Assembly (NCBI GenBank): GCA_020852955.1
Contig: JADYZW010000016.1
Coordinates: 318,801-382,800, forward strand
DNA length: 64,000 nt
Origin: Deltaproteobacteria bacterium
GTDB taxonomy: Bacteria; Desulfobacterota; Binatia; UTPRO1
Reading direction: 5' to 3'
A program made the position numbers and the translations under genes. This document shows positions 51,269 to 60,071 of this stretch, in pieces (the stretch's first letter is position 1; each line of letters begins with the position of its first letter). The notes below the pieces were generated by a model, which ran no database searches, was not told the DNA's origin, and saw nothing but the letters and a program-made list of their open reading frames with translations.

Positions 51269-54013
51269 TCACGAGCACCCGCTCGTGGAACCGCAGTTGA
51301 GACATTTGTAGCAACTGCCGTTGCGCACCATGATCGCGCCGCAATCGGAGCAACTCGGCGCGTCGGCCTGCGGACTGAAGCTCACGGCGCTCGGACGCGC
51401 CCCGCCCTCGACTTCCTCACGGCCCACCGTCCGCGCTTCGGCCGTCACGACCTCGGCAAGCCCGACTTCCCGCCGCTGCTCGGCCGACAGGTGCCGCGAG
51501 CCGAGGAAGCGGAAGATGTAGTCGGTCAGCGACTTCGCCATCGGGATCTCCGGATTCTTGGTGAACCCGGAAGGTTCGAAGCGGACGTGCGCGAACTTGT
51601 TGACGAGGACCTCGAGCGGCACGCCGTACTGAAGCGCCATCGAGGTGAGCGTCGCGATCGTATCCATCAAGCCGGAGATGGTGCTGCCTTCCTTCGCCAT
51701 CTTGATGAAGATCTCTCCCGGGGTCCCGTCCTCGTAGAACCCGACGTGGATGTACCCCTCGTGACCTGCGATCTCGAACTTGTGGCGCTCGGACTTGCAG
51801 TCGTTCTGCAGCCGACGTCGCGTCGGACGCGCCTCGACCTTCGCCACCTCGGCGGCTCTGCCCGTATTGAGCGGCTGCGTCTGCTTGCACCCGTCGCGAT
51901 AGATCGCGATGGCCTTCAGGCCGTCGCGCCACGCCTCGAGATACGCCTCGGTTACGTCGTCGACCGTCGCGTCGGCCGGCATGTTGACGGTTTTGGAAAT
52001 CGCCCCCGACAGGAAGGGCTGCGCCGCGCCCATCATGCGAATGTGGCCGAGATAGTGGATCGAGCGCGCCCCGCGCTGCGGCTTGAACGCGCAGTCGAAA
52101 ACGGCGAGGTGCTCGTCGGCGAGGTGCGGAGCACCCTCGATCGTCTCCTGTTCCTCGACGTACTCGAGGATGTCCTGGATCTCCCGGCTCTCGTACCCGA
52201 GCCGGGAAAGCGCGCGGCGGATCGTCATGTTGACGATCTTCAGCATGCCGCCGCCGACCAGCTTCTTGTACTTCACGAGCGCGATGTCGGGCTCGATGCC
52301 GGTCGTGTCGCAATCCATCATGAAGGCGATGGTCCCGGTCGGCGCGAGGACGGTCGCCTGCGAATTGCGGAACCCGCGCTTCTCGCCGAGCGCGTACGCC
52401 TCGTCCCACGCCCGTCGCGACTCGCTCAACAGGTCGAGCGGCACGAGCGACGGATCGATCTTGTGCGCCGCCGCCCGGTGCTTGCCGATCACCCGCTGCA
52501 TCGGCTCGCGATTCGACCCGTAGCCCGAGAACGGTCCCATCTCGCCGGCAAGCCGCGCCGACTGGAGATACGCCTCGCCGCACATGAGCGCCGTCACGGC
52601 CGCCGCGTACTGCCGACCCGCCTCGGAGTCGTACGGAAGGCCGAGCGACATCAGGAGAGCGCCGAGGTTCGCGTAGCCGAGCCCGAGTTCGCGGAACGCG
52701 TGGGCGTTCTTCTCGATCTCCGGCGTTGGGTAGCTCGAATTGTCGACGATGATGTCCTGCGCGGTGATCATCACGTCGACGGCGTGCTTGAACGCGTCGA
52801 CGTCGAAGTCGCCGGTCGCACCGACGAACTTCATGAGGTTCAGCGACGAGAGATTGCAGGCCGAATTGTCGAGATGCATGTACTCGCTGCACGGATTCGA
52901 CGCGTTGATGCGGCCACTCGCCGGGCACGTGTGCCAGTCGTTGATGGTCGTGTCGAACTGGAGACCCGGGTCGCCGCAGGAATGCGCGTTCTCCGAGATG
53001 GCGCGCATCACGTCACGGGCGCGGAACGTTTCCGCCACCTCGCCGGTCCGGACGAACTTCGTCTGCCAGTCGCCGTCGGCGATGACCGCGCCCATGAAGG
53101 CGTCCGTCACCCGCACCGAGTTGTTGGCGTTCTGGAACGCGACCGATCCGTACGCGGCGCCGTCGAGCGAGCCGTCGTAGCCCGCCGCGATCAAGGCCCG
53201 CGCCTTGTGCTCCTCCTCGGTCTTGCAGGCGATGAACTCCATGATGTCGGGGTGGTCGACGTTCAGGACGACCATCTTGGCCGCCCGCCGCGTCTTGCCG
53301 CCCGACTTGATGACCCCGGCCGACGCATCGGCCGCCTTCATGAAGGAGACCGGTCCCGACGCCGTTCCACCGCCGACCAGGCGCTCCTTCGAGGACCGGA
53401 GCTTCGAGAGGTTCACGCCCGAACCGGAGCCGCCCTTGAAGATGACGCCCTCGCGACGGTACCAGTCGAGGATCGAGTCCATCGTGTCCTCGACGGACAG
53501 GATGAAGCAGGCGCTGCACTGCGGCTTCGCCTCGACGCCGACGTTGAACCAGACCGGGCTGTTGAAGCAGGCCTTCTGGTGGAGGAGGAGGTGTGTGAGC
53601 TCGTCGGCGAAGACCGCCGCGTCGGCCGGCGTCGCGAAGTAGCCCTGCGCGGTGCCCCACGACCGGATCGTGCCGACGACGCGGCCGATCAGCTGGCGAA
53701 CGCTGGTCTCGCGCTGCGGGGTTCCGAGCGGGCCGCGGAAGTACTTCGAGACGACGACGTTGGTCGCCAGTTGCGTCCACGCCTTCGGCATCTCGACGTC
53801 GTGCTGCTCGAAGACGACCTCACCCTTCTCGCCGTAGATGACGGCGCTGCGCCGCTCCCATTCGACGTTCGCGAACGGATCCAGGCCGGCCTGGGTGAAA
53901 TACCGCTGGACCACGAGGCCCTGCCTCCCCTCCGCCGCTCCCGCGTCCGCGAACGCCGTCCGTTGCGCCTCCGCCGCCCCGTCCATGCCACCCACCGCCA
54001 CCCCGTTCTCCAT
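51269..54013 (-). CDS. nrdJ: Adenosylcobalamin-dependent (class II) ribonucleotide reductase
   Basis: This 914-aa enzyme reduces ribonucleotides with an adenosylcobalamin radical, independently of oxygen. Features are FNSPVWFNVG, the catalytic cysteine segments SACFILSVEDTMDSI and NPCSEYMHLDNSACNLSSLNL, FKGGSGSGVNLSKLR, and a C-terminal zinc-ribbon with CSDCG and CLNCG ending in a redox CGSTSGCS tail. The ATG at 54013 has a GAGGG site. A TTG upstream at 54103 is less likely. It supplies the deoxynucleotides acted on by the 6-10 kb cluster. No B12 riboswitch was recognised upstream. Confidence 0.95.
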   Translation of the reverse strand: MENGVAVGGMDGAAEAQRTAFADAGAAEGRQGLVVQRYFTQAGLDPFANVEWERRSAVIYGEKGEVVFEQHDVEMPKAWTQLATNVVVSKYFRGPLGTPQRETSVRQLIGRVVGTIRSWGTAQGYFATPADAAVFADELTHLLLHQKACFNSPVWFNVGVEAKPQCSACFILSVEDTMDSILDWYRREGVIFKGGSGSGVNLSKLRSSKERLVGGGTASGPVSFMKAADASAGVIKSGGKTRRAAKMVVLNVDHPDIMEFIACKTEEEHKARALIAAGYDGSLDGAAYGSVAFQNANNSVRVTDAFMGAVIADGDWQTKFVRTGEVAETFRARDVMRAISENAHSCGDPGLQFDTTINDWHTCPASGRINASNPCSEYMHLDNSACNLSSLNLMKFVGATGDFDVDAFKHAVDVMITAQDIIVDNSSYPTPEIEKNAHAFRELGLGYANLGALLMSLGLPYDSEAGRQYAAAVTALMCGEAYLQSARLAGEMGPFSGYGSNREPMQRVIGKHRAAAHKIDPSLVPLDLLSESRRAWDEAYALGEKRGFRNSQATVLAPTGTIAFMMDCDTTGIEPDIALVKYKKLVGGGMLKIVNMTIRRALSRLGYESREIQDILEYVEEQETIEGAPHLADEHLAVFDCAFKPQRGARSIHYLGHIRMMGAAQPFLSGAISKTVNMPADATVDDVTEAYLEAWRDGLKAIAIYRDGCKQTQPLNTGRAAEVAKVEARPTRRRLQNDCKSERHKFEIAGHEGYIHVGFYEDGTPGEIFIKMAKEGSTISGLMDTIATLTSMALQYGVPLEVLVNKFAHVRFEPSGFTKNPEIPMAKSLTDYIFRFLGSRHLSAEQRREVGLAEVVTAEARTVGREEVEGGARPSAVSFSPQADAPSCSDCGAIMVRNGSCYKCLNCGSTSGCS

Positions 54014-54217
54014 GGTCCGACCCTCGCTTCGCTGGTTTTGCGGCGCTCGGAGCTGCCCGGACGCCGCCGTGACATGACTCGGCTTCGACCTACGAACCAC
54101 CAAGATGTTGTAGAGCGCGGCGGGTCAGTACACAAGGAATGGACAACCTGTCAAGAAGAAAATCGTGACGGGCCGCACGGCTTCCTCCATGGCGACGGGC
54201 ACGCTAAGGACCGCCGG

Positions 54218-54667
54218 GTGAGCCCGCGCCGCGACCCGGCGAGCATCGACGGAGTGCTCGAAACCTGCCTCGACCGCGTCCTCGGGACGCGCGGCGCGAG
54301 CGCCATCTGGCGGATCTGGAGCGACGCCGTCGGCGCGGCCATCGCCAGACGCGCGGAGCCCGTTCGTCTGCGCGGCCGGACGCTCGTCGTCGCCGTGTCG
54401 AGCGCACCCTGGATGCAGGAGCTGAATCTCTTGAAGCGCGGCATCGTCGCCGCCGTGAACGAGCGCCTGCCCCGCCCGCTCGTCGAGGACCTCTTTCTCG
54501 TGCTGACCGAGGGCCGGGCCTCGGCGCCGCCCCCGACGCGGCGCGCACCCGCGCCGACCTGCCCGCCGCCGCCCGCGACGGCCGACCTCGACGGCCTCCC
54601 GCCGGCGTTGCGGGCGAGCTTCGCCGGCGTGCTCGACGCCTGGCGGCGCCGCGCACGGCCGCGGTGA
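54218..54667 (+). CDS. DciA-like (DUF721) protein
   Basis: This 149-aa protein has an N-terminal DUF721/DciA domain: IWRIWSDAVGAAIARRAEPV, LRGRTLVVAVSSAPWMQELN and LKRGIVAAVNERL are typical. DciA loads the replicative helicase in many bacteria lacking DnaC, but many DUF721 proteins are uncharacterised. A Pro-rich C-terminal part follows. The start is a GTG with AAGGA seven bases upstream. Divergent from nrdJ; the about 200 bases between contain a TTGACA at 54149-54154 on the nrdJ side. Confidence 0.8.
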   Translation: MSPRRDPASIDGVLETCLDRVLGTRGASAIWRIWSDAVGAAIARRAEPVRLRGRTLVVAVSSAPWMQELNLLKRGIVAAVNERLPRPLVEDLFLVLTEGRASAPPPTRRAPAPTCPPPPATADLDGLPPALRASFAGVLDAWRRRARPR

Positions 54668-54681
54668 CCCGGGAGGCGCCG

Positions 54682-55515
54682 ATGTCCACACCGACCGACG
54701 CCAGCACCACGCTCGATGATCTCTCCCTCCACTATCTCGATTGGGGCACGGCGGGACATCCGCCCCTCCTGTGCCTGCACGGCATCACCCAGACGGCGCA
54801 CAGCTGGGACGAGGTCGCTCCGAGCCTCGCGCGCGCCCATCACGTGCGCGCGCTCGACCAGCGCGGCCACGGCGACTCGACCTGGCCGACCGACGGCGAC
54901 TACCGGCTCGCGACACAGAGCCGCGACGTCGAGCGCTTCGTCGAAACGACCCTCGGCGCGCCGACGGTCGTCGTCGCGCTCTCGATGGGCGGCCTCGTCG
55001 CCCTGACGCTCACCGCGCGCCGCCCCGACCTCGTGCGCGCGCTCGTGGTCGTGGACATCGCGCCCGAGGTGCGGCGCGGCGGCGTCGACAACATCCGCAA
55101 CTTCGTCGCCGGGACCGACGAGCTCGACACGTTCGAGGAGTTCGTCGCCCGCGCGCACGCGTTCAACCCGCGCCGCTCCCTCGACAACATCCGCGAACGC
55201 CTGCACCACAACCTGAGGCAGCTCCCGAGCGGGCGCTGGACCTGGAAGTACGACCCCGCCCTTCGCGACCCGGCGCGTGCGGGCACCGGCATCGGCGAAC
55301 TCTGGGAGCGCGCCGCCGGCATCCGCTGCCCGGTGCTCATCGTGCGCGGCGGCGAGAGCGACATCCTCGACCCCGAGGTCGCGGCGCGCTTCGGAGGCGT
55401 CGTGGGAGCGGAGGTGCGCACGGTGCCGGGCGCCGGCCACTCGGTCATGGGCGACAACCCGAGCGGGTTCCTCGCCGCCGTCGAGCCGTTCCTCGCCGCG
55501 CTTCCGCGAGGGTGA
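54682..55515 (+). CDS. Alpha/beta hydrolase
   Basis: This 277-aa protein has the typical fold markers: LLCLHGITQTAHSWDEVAP, ALDQRGHGDSTWP, nucleophile elbow ALSMGGLVAL, Asp region LIVRGGESDIL and catalytic His in VPGAGHSVMGD. Substrate is unknown; esterase or C-C hydrolase activity is possible. I chose the ATG at 54682 preceded by GGGAGG. A GTG at 54664 overlapping the DciA-like stop is an alternative. Confidence 0.82.
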   Translation: MSTPTDASTTLDDLSLHYLDWGTAGHPPLLCLHGITQTAHSWDEVAPSLARAHHVRALDQRGHGDSTWPTDGDYRLATQSRDVERFVETTLGAPTVVVALSMGGLVALTLTARRPDLVRALVVVDIAPEVRRGGVDNIRNFVAGTDELDTFEEFVARAHAFNPRRSLDNIRERLHHNLRQLPSGRWTWKYDPALRDPARAGTGIGELWERAAGIRCPVLIVRGGESDILDPEVAARFGGVVGAEVRTVPGAGHSVMGDNPSGFLAAVEPFLAALPRG

Positions 55516-55578
55516 ATCCGCGCGGAACGCCGGTCACCGCGGTGCGCACTTCGGCCGCACGCTCCGGTTCGCCGCCCC

Positions 55579-56790
55579 TCAGCCCTGGACCGTGAGACGC
55601 GCGCCGGCGGCGGCCGCCGCGCCGGCGAGTTCGGGCGGGAACACGAAGCGCGCGCGCGTCGCCTCCGCGACGCCGCGCGCGACCAGCGCCGGCACGTCGA
55701 GCTGCCGTTCCGCCGCCTCGACTTCGGCGAGCGTCGCGCGCGTGGTCGGATGCGCGGGCGTAAAGAGCGTGCAGCAGTCCTGATCCGGCAGAATCGACGT
55801 CGCGAAGGTGCCGATGCGGGTCGCCTGCTGGATGATCTCGTTCTTGTCCATGCCGACCAGCGGCCGCAGCACGAGCGCCGACGTCGCCGCCGCGATCGTC
55901 TGCATGTTCTCCAGCGTCTGCGACGAGACCTGGCCGAGGCTCTCGCCCGTCACCAACACGCGCGCGCCGTGCCGTCCGAGCGCCTCGGCGATCCGCAGCA
56001 TCATGCGACGATAGAGGACGACGCGATGACTGCGCGGCACGCGCGCCACGATCTCGCTCTGGATCTCGCCGAACGGTACGACCCAGAGGTCGGAGCGCAG
56101 CTGCCAACGGGTGAGGTGCTCGACGAGGTCGTGCGCTTTGTCGATGCTGGCGCGGCTGGTGTACGGCGCGCCGCTGAAGTGGACGAAGTCGACGCGGCAC
56201 CCGCGCTGCATCATCCGGTAGGCCGCGACCGGCGAGTCGATCCCGCCCGACATGAGGCAGGTGACCCGTCCGCTGATCGTCACCGGCAGCCCCCCCGGCC
56301 CGGGGCGCTTGCCACCCGACACGTACGCCGTCCGCGGCAGGATCTCGACGGTGATCGGCAGGTCGGGCGCGTCGAGATCGACGCGCCCGCCGACCTCGGC
56401 CACGACCGCCGCTCCGAGCAACGCGCCGAGCTCGGGGGACGTCATCGGGAATGACTTGTCGGCGCGCCGCGCGCGGACGGCGAACGTCGTGAACGGCTCG
56501 GCGCGGGCGCAGTCGAGCACGGCGGCCCGGATGACGTCGAGGTCGACCGGCACCTCCACGCCGACGGAGTAGTTCGCGACCCCGAAGGTGCGCGCCACGC
56601 GCTCGCACACCGCGCCGACGGGCGCCTCCGGCGCGAGCCGCAGCACGATCCGGCCCGGTAGCCCGTCGGCGCTCCGCACCCCGAGGCCGGTCGTCGCGGC
56701 GCGCAGGTTCGCGATCAGCCGCTGCACGAAGCGCTGTCGATTCCCGCCCTTGAGGGCGATCTCGTGATAGCGCACGACGACGCAGGCCAT
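55579..56790 (-). CDS. thiI: tRNA 4-thiouridine synthase ThiI (no rhodanese domain)
   Basis: This 403-aa protein has an N-terminal NFLD and THUMP region (residues 1-165) and a PP-loop ATPase domain with CLMSGGIDSPVAAYRMMQRG and GESLGQVSSQTLENM. It forms 4-thiouridine at position 8 of tRNA and can supply sulfur for thiamine. The E. coli protein has a C-terminal rhodanese domain of about 100 aa; this one ends shortly after LFTPAHPTTRAT, as in many bacteria and archaea, so another sulfur relay must be used. Confidence 0.94.
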   Translation of the reverse strand: MACVVVRYHEIALKGGNRQRFVQRLIANLRAATTGLGVRSADGLPGRIVLRLAPEAPVGAVCERVARTFGVANYSVGVEVPVDLDVIRAAVLDCARAEPFTTFAVRARRADKSFPMTSPELGALLGAAVVAEVGGRVDLDAPDLPITVEILPRTAYVSGGKRPGPGGLPVTISGRVTCLMSGGIDSPVAAYRMMQRGCRVDFVHFSGAPYTSRASIDKAHDLVEHLTRWQLRSDLWVVPFGEIQSEIVARVPRSHRVVLYRRMMLRIAEALGRHGARVLVTGESLGQVSSQTLENMQTIAAATSALVLRPLVGMDKNEIIQQATRIGTFATSILPDQDCCTLFTPAHPTTRATLAEVEAAERQLDVPALVARGVAEATRARFVFPPELAGAAAAAGARLTVQG

Positions 56791-56845
56791 CCCGCGGGCA
56801 TAGCACGCGCTTTCGGGTCGGCGAACCGGCGTGGTATCCGGACCG

Positions 56846-57433
56846 ATGACTCGCGGGATCTTTCCGGCGCTGCGGGCGGCGCTCGCCGAGCCGCGCTCCG
56901 CGCCGCCGCCGCCGTCCGGCGTCCCGGCGGCCGTGCTGATCCCGCTCTTCGACCTCGACGGCGACCTGCACCTCCTCTACACGACCCGGAGCACGGCGCT
57001 GCCGCAGCACGCCGGACAGGTGGCGTTCCCCGGCGGACGCCACGCGCCCGACCGCGACCCTTCGCTGCTCGCGACCGCGCTCCGCGAGACCCACGAGGAG
57101 ATCGGCCTCCGCGCCGCCGACGTCGACGTGCTCGGCGCGCTCGACCCGATCCGCACCTTCAGCTCGAACTTCGCCATCACGCCGTTCGTGGCGCGCGTCC
57201 CGCACCCGTTCGCGCTCCGCCTGGACCCGCGCGAGGTACACGACGCGTTCGCGCTCCCGCTCCGCGTGCTCGCCGATCCCGCGACGAGCGTCACCGAAAC
57301 GTGGACGATCGCGGGGCAGGCGACGCCGGTCACCGCCTATCGTCACGACGGACACGTGATCTGGGGCGCGACGCAGCGGATCACCGCGAGCCTGCTCGAT
57401 CTCATCGCCGCGCTCGCCGCCGACCAAGATTGA
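56846..57433 (+). CDS. NUDIX hydrolase, CoA-pyrophosphatase-like
   Basis: This 195-aa protein contains the complete Nudix box GGRHAPDRDPSLLATALRET-HEEIGL. It is preceded by the CoA-diphosphatase-specific segment LYTTRSTALPQHAGQVAFPG, which resembles the UPF0035 signature. It may hydrolyse CoA or acyl-CoA to phosphopantetheine and ADP. The ATG at 56846 is preferred to a GTG at 56831. Divergent from thiI. Confidence 0.87.
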   Translation: MTRGIFPALRAALAEPRSAPPPPSGVPAAVLIPLFDLDGDLHLLYTTRSTALPQHAGQVAFPGGRHAPDRDPSLLATALRETHEEIGLRAADVDVLGALDPIRTFSSNFAITPFVARVPHPFALRLDPREVHDAFALPLRVLADPATSVTETWTIAGQATPVTAYRHDGHVIWGATQRITASLLDLIAALAADQD

Positions 57434-57458
57434 CACCCCTCGGACCGGCTCGTAAGGT
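57430..57458 (+). promoter_or_regulatory. Putative promoter for the M23 peptidase gene
   Basis: TTGACA (57430-57435, overlapping the NUDIX stop), 17-base spacer, TAAGGT (57453-57458). The ATG at 57472 follows within 14 bases. Good -35, weak -10. Confidence 0.35.
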
Positions 57459-57471
57459 CGCGAGCGGATCG

Positions 57472-58887
57472 ATGGCACGGCACGCGCGACAACGTGGTCA
57501 TCGCGAGGGTGGCGTGGGTCGCCGGCTGGTGCTCGGAGTCGCGTTCGCGCTCGTCGCGCTGATCGGCTTCGTTGCCTGGGTGAAGCTCGAGCGTCGACGG
57601 CCGACCGCGGCGCTCGCCCGTCCCCCCGCCGCCCTCGGCCGCGGCGGCACGATCGACGTCACACTCCGCGACGTCGGCACCGGCCTCGCGTGGGGCCGCG
57701 TCGAGGTGGAGAGCAACGGCGCCACCACCGTGCTCGCGAGCGAAGCCTACCCCGCCCAGACATGGCGAGGCAGCGGGCTCTTCGAGACCACGATCAGCAC
57801 ACCGCTCGCCCCGATCGACCACAAGCTCGGCGAGGGACCGGCGACGCTCCGAGTGTTCGCGGGCGACTATTCCTGGCTGCGCTGGCTGCGGAGCGATCCC
57901 GCGGTGCTCGAGGCGCCCTTCACCATCGATCTCAGCCCCCCCACGCTCGAGGTGCTCTCGCCGCAGCACCACCTCACGCTCGGCGGCCTCGAGTTCATGC
58001 TCTACAAGACCTCGCCCGACGCGGTGCGCAGCGGCGTCGCGGTGGCGAGCTACTTCTTCCCTGGCACGGCCGGACTCTTCGCCGACCCGACCATCCACGC
58101 GGCGTTCTTCGCCATGCCGCAGGATCTCGACCGCACGACCGCCGCGAAGGCCGTCGCCGAGGACGCCGCCGGGAACCGCCGCGAGGTGATGCTCCACGCG
58201 GTCGTGAAGCCGCGCACGTTCGCCGACAGGACGCTCGACCTCGACGACGCGTTCCTCGAACGCAAGGTGCCCGAGATCCTGGCCGCGAGCCGCCTGCCGG
58301 CCCAACCGGACCTGGTGCAGGGCTACCTGTACGTGAACCGCACGGTGCGGCGGAACAGCGAGGTGCGGATCAAGGACGTCACCCGCGCGTCGGCGGCGAC
58401 GCCCAGGTGGGACGGGGCGTTCCTGCGCCAACCGAACAGCGCGCCGCTCGCCGGCTTCGGCGATCGCCGCTCGTATCGCCACGACGGAGCCATCATCGAC
58501 ACCCAGACGCACCTCGGATACGACCTCGCGTCGCTCCGGCAGGCGCCGGTGGTGGCGGCGAGCGCCGGCACGGTCGTGCTCGCCGACTACCTCGGCATCT
58601 ACGGCGACGCGGTCATCATCGACCACGGGCTCGGCATCTTCTCGCTCTACGGGCACTTGAGCGCGATCACCGTGCGTCGAGGGCAGGAAGTGCAGCGCGG
58701 CGAGACCGTCGGGCGGACCGGCGAGACCGGGCTCGCCGGCGGCGACCATCTGCACTTCAGCGTCATGCTGTACGGCGTCCACGTCGATCCCGTCGAGTGG
58801 TGGGACGGCAAGTGGATCCGGGATCACGTGACCGCGAAGCTCGAGCAGTACCCGCGCGCCACGACGACCGCGACGCGCGATGAGTGA
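57472..58887 (+). CDS. M23 (LytM-type) peptidase, membrane-anchored
   Basis: This 471-aa protein has one N-terminal membrane anchor (about residues 18-38), a large periplasmic region of beta-rich character (60-300) and a C-terminal LytM domain. Zinc ligands H347 and D351 occur in HLGYDLAS and HLH at 426-428, with IDHGLGIFSLYGHLS between them. All ligands for an active endopeptidase are present, so peptidoglycan crosslink cleavage is likely. The following gene overlaps its end by eight bases. Confidence 0.88.
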   Translation: MARHARQRGHREGGVGRRLVLGVAFALVALIGFVAWVKLERRRPTAALARPPAALGRGGTIDVTLRDVGTGLAWGRVEVESNGATTVLASEAYPAQTWRGSGLFETTISTPLAPIDHKLGEGPATLRVFAGDYSWLRWLRSDPAVLEAPFTIDLSPPTLEVLSPQHHLTLGGLEFMLYKTSPDAVRSGVAVASYFFPGTAGLFADPTIHAAFFAMPQDLDRTTAAKAVAEDAAGNRREVMLHAVVKPRTFADRTLDLDDAFLERKVPEILAASRLPAQPDLVQGYLYVNRTVRRNSEVRIKDVTRASAATPRWDGAFLRQPNSAPLAGFGDRRSYRHDGAIIDTQTHLGYDLASLRQAPVVAASAGTVVLADYLGIYGDAVIIDHGLGIFSLYGHLSAITVRRGQEVQRGETVGRTGETGLAGGDHLHFSVMLYGVHVDPVEWWDGKWIRDHVTAKLEQYPRATTTATRDE

Positions 58888-60061
58888 CGACGTCGCGGCG
58901 GCGCGCGAGGCGCTCCGCGCGGCCGGCGTGGCCGACGACGAGACGACACCATCCGCCCTCCTCGCGCTCGCCGGCCGCACGGCGGCGCTCGACCGCGCGC
59001 TCGTCGCGCGCCTGAGCACCGTCGTCGACGAGCCGCACGCGCTGGCGCTCCGCGACCTCGCGGCGACCGCCGAGGGCCGCGGATGGAAGGCGGTCGTGAA
59101 GGACGCGAGGCGCGCGCTCTATCGCTTCGGACAGCGCGGCGTCGCCGTGCCGGCTCCGCCCGCCGTCCCGGCGCCTCCGCCGCGCTGGACGGCGACGGCG
59201 CTCGAAGGCTGGGTGTCCGGCATCGACGGCCGCGGCGATCGGCTGGTCTGGATCGTGCGGCCGCAGCCGGGCGGCGGGCTCCTGGTGATGACCGCGATCC
59301 TGAACGAGCCGAAGGGCCTCCGGGAAGTGACCCTCGCCGAGCTGTCGCGGAAGGCGCTGCGCCGCATGCACGACGACCTCCGCGCGCGCCATCACGCCCG
59401 CTCGGTCGCGATCGACGGGGCCTACGGCGACGCGCTCCTCGCCGAGGGCTACGAGCGCGCGCGCGCCGGCGGCATCGCCGAAGCCGTGGGGCAGTATCCC
59501 GCGCTGCGCGCGCGCCTCACGAGCCAGCCGCCCGCCCCGCTCGAGCCGCCGATGATCGCGCGCGTCGCGCCGGAGGTCGCGAGCGATGCGGCCGCGGTCG
59601 CCGAGGGCGCGACGCTGCTCGACGACATCGACTTCGCGACGTGGCTTCTCGATCGCGACGCGCTCGCACCGTATCTCGACGAGATCCGCGCCGCGCGCGA
59701 GAGCCCGATCCTGCTGAGTCGCCCCCAGCAGGAGGAGCGCGTGCACGCCGCGCTCGCGCGCGCCGGGCGCGAACTCTTCGCCGGACCGGCGGCGGCGGCT
59801 TACCGCCGCCGGCTCGAGGAGATGGCGTTCGTGCTGCACGCGACCGGCCGCGAATCGCTCGCCCGCGCCGCCGCCGCGACCGCCGCGAGCCTCGGAGACG
59901 GCGACGCGGCGCGGCCCTTCTTCTCGGAGCTCCTGCGGCGGAGCATCGGCGCGTGCGTCCGCGAAGACGAGGCAAGAGCGCGCGAGGAGGCGGAGGGCTC
60001 GGTGCTCGTGCGTCCGGGTCATCCGCGCGGCGGCCCGCCGCCGCGTCCGCGGCGGCGCTGA
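58880..60061 (+). CDS. Uncharacterised 393-aa protein coupled to the M23 peptidase
   Basis: I recognise no family. The protein is soluble, Ala/Arg-rich and without signal peptide. A helical N-terminus (1-88) is followed by a Pro/Ala linker (90-103), a mixed alpha/beta region with ALEGWVSGIDGRGDRLVWIV and MTAILNEPKGLREVTLAEL (about 107-165), and a helical C-terminus rich in Arg/Glu and ending in a proline/arginine tail. It starts eight bases before the peptidase stop, so translation is coupled; a cytoplasmic partner or regulator of the peptidase is possible but unsupported. Confidence 0.7.
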   Translation: MSDDVAAAREALRAAGVADDETTPSALLALAGRTAALDRALVARLSTVVDEPHALALRDLAATAEGRGWKAVVKDARRALYRFGQRGVAVPAPPAVPAPPPRWTATALEGWVSGIDGRGDRLVWIVRPQPGGGLLVMTAILNEPKGLREVTLAELSRKALRRMHDDLRARHHARSVAIDGAYGDALLAEGYERARAGGIAEAVGQYPALRARLTSQPPAPLEPPMIARVAPEVASDAAAVAEGATLLDDIDFATWLLDRDALAPYLDEIRAARESPILLSRPQQEERVHAALARAGRELFAGPAAAAYRRRLEEMAFVLHATGRESLARAAAATAASLGDGDAARPFFSELLRRSIGACVREDEARAREEAEGSVLVRPGHPRGGPPPRPRRR

Positions 60062-60071
60062 GCCGATCCGC

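Noticed and set aside
51041..54100. Open frame of over 1,000 codons antisense to nrdJ
   Set aside because: It mirrors nrdJ codon structure. Only its last 150 codons, the DciA-like gene, are real.
54014..54217. Possible cobalamin riboswitch or NrdR boxes upstream of nrdJ
   Set aside because: No B12 box and no paired NrdR-type AT-rich repeats are visible; only a TTGACA without a convincing -10.
54664..54684. GTG at 54664 as start of the alpha/beta hydrolase
   Set aside because: It overlaps the previous stop, but the ATG at 54682 has a proper GGGAGG spacing, so the ATG was preferred. Not excluded.
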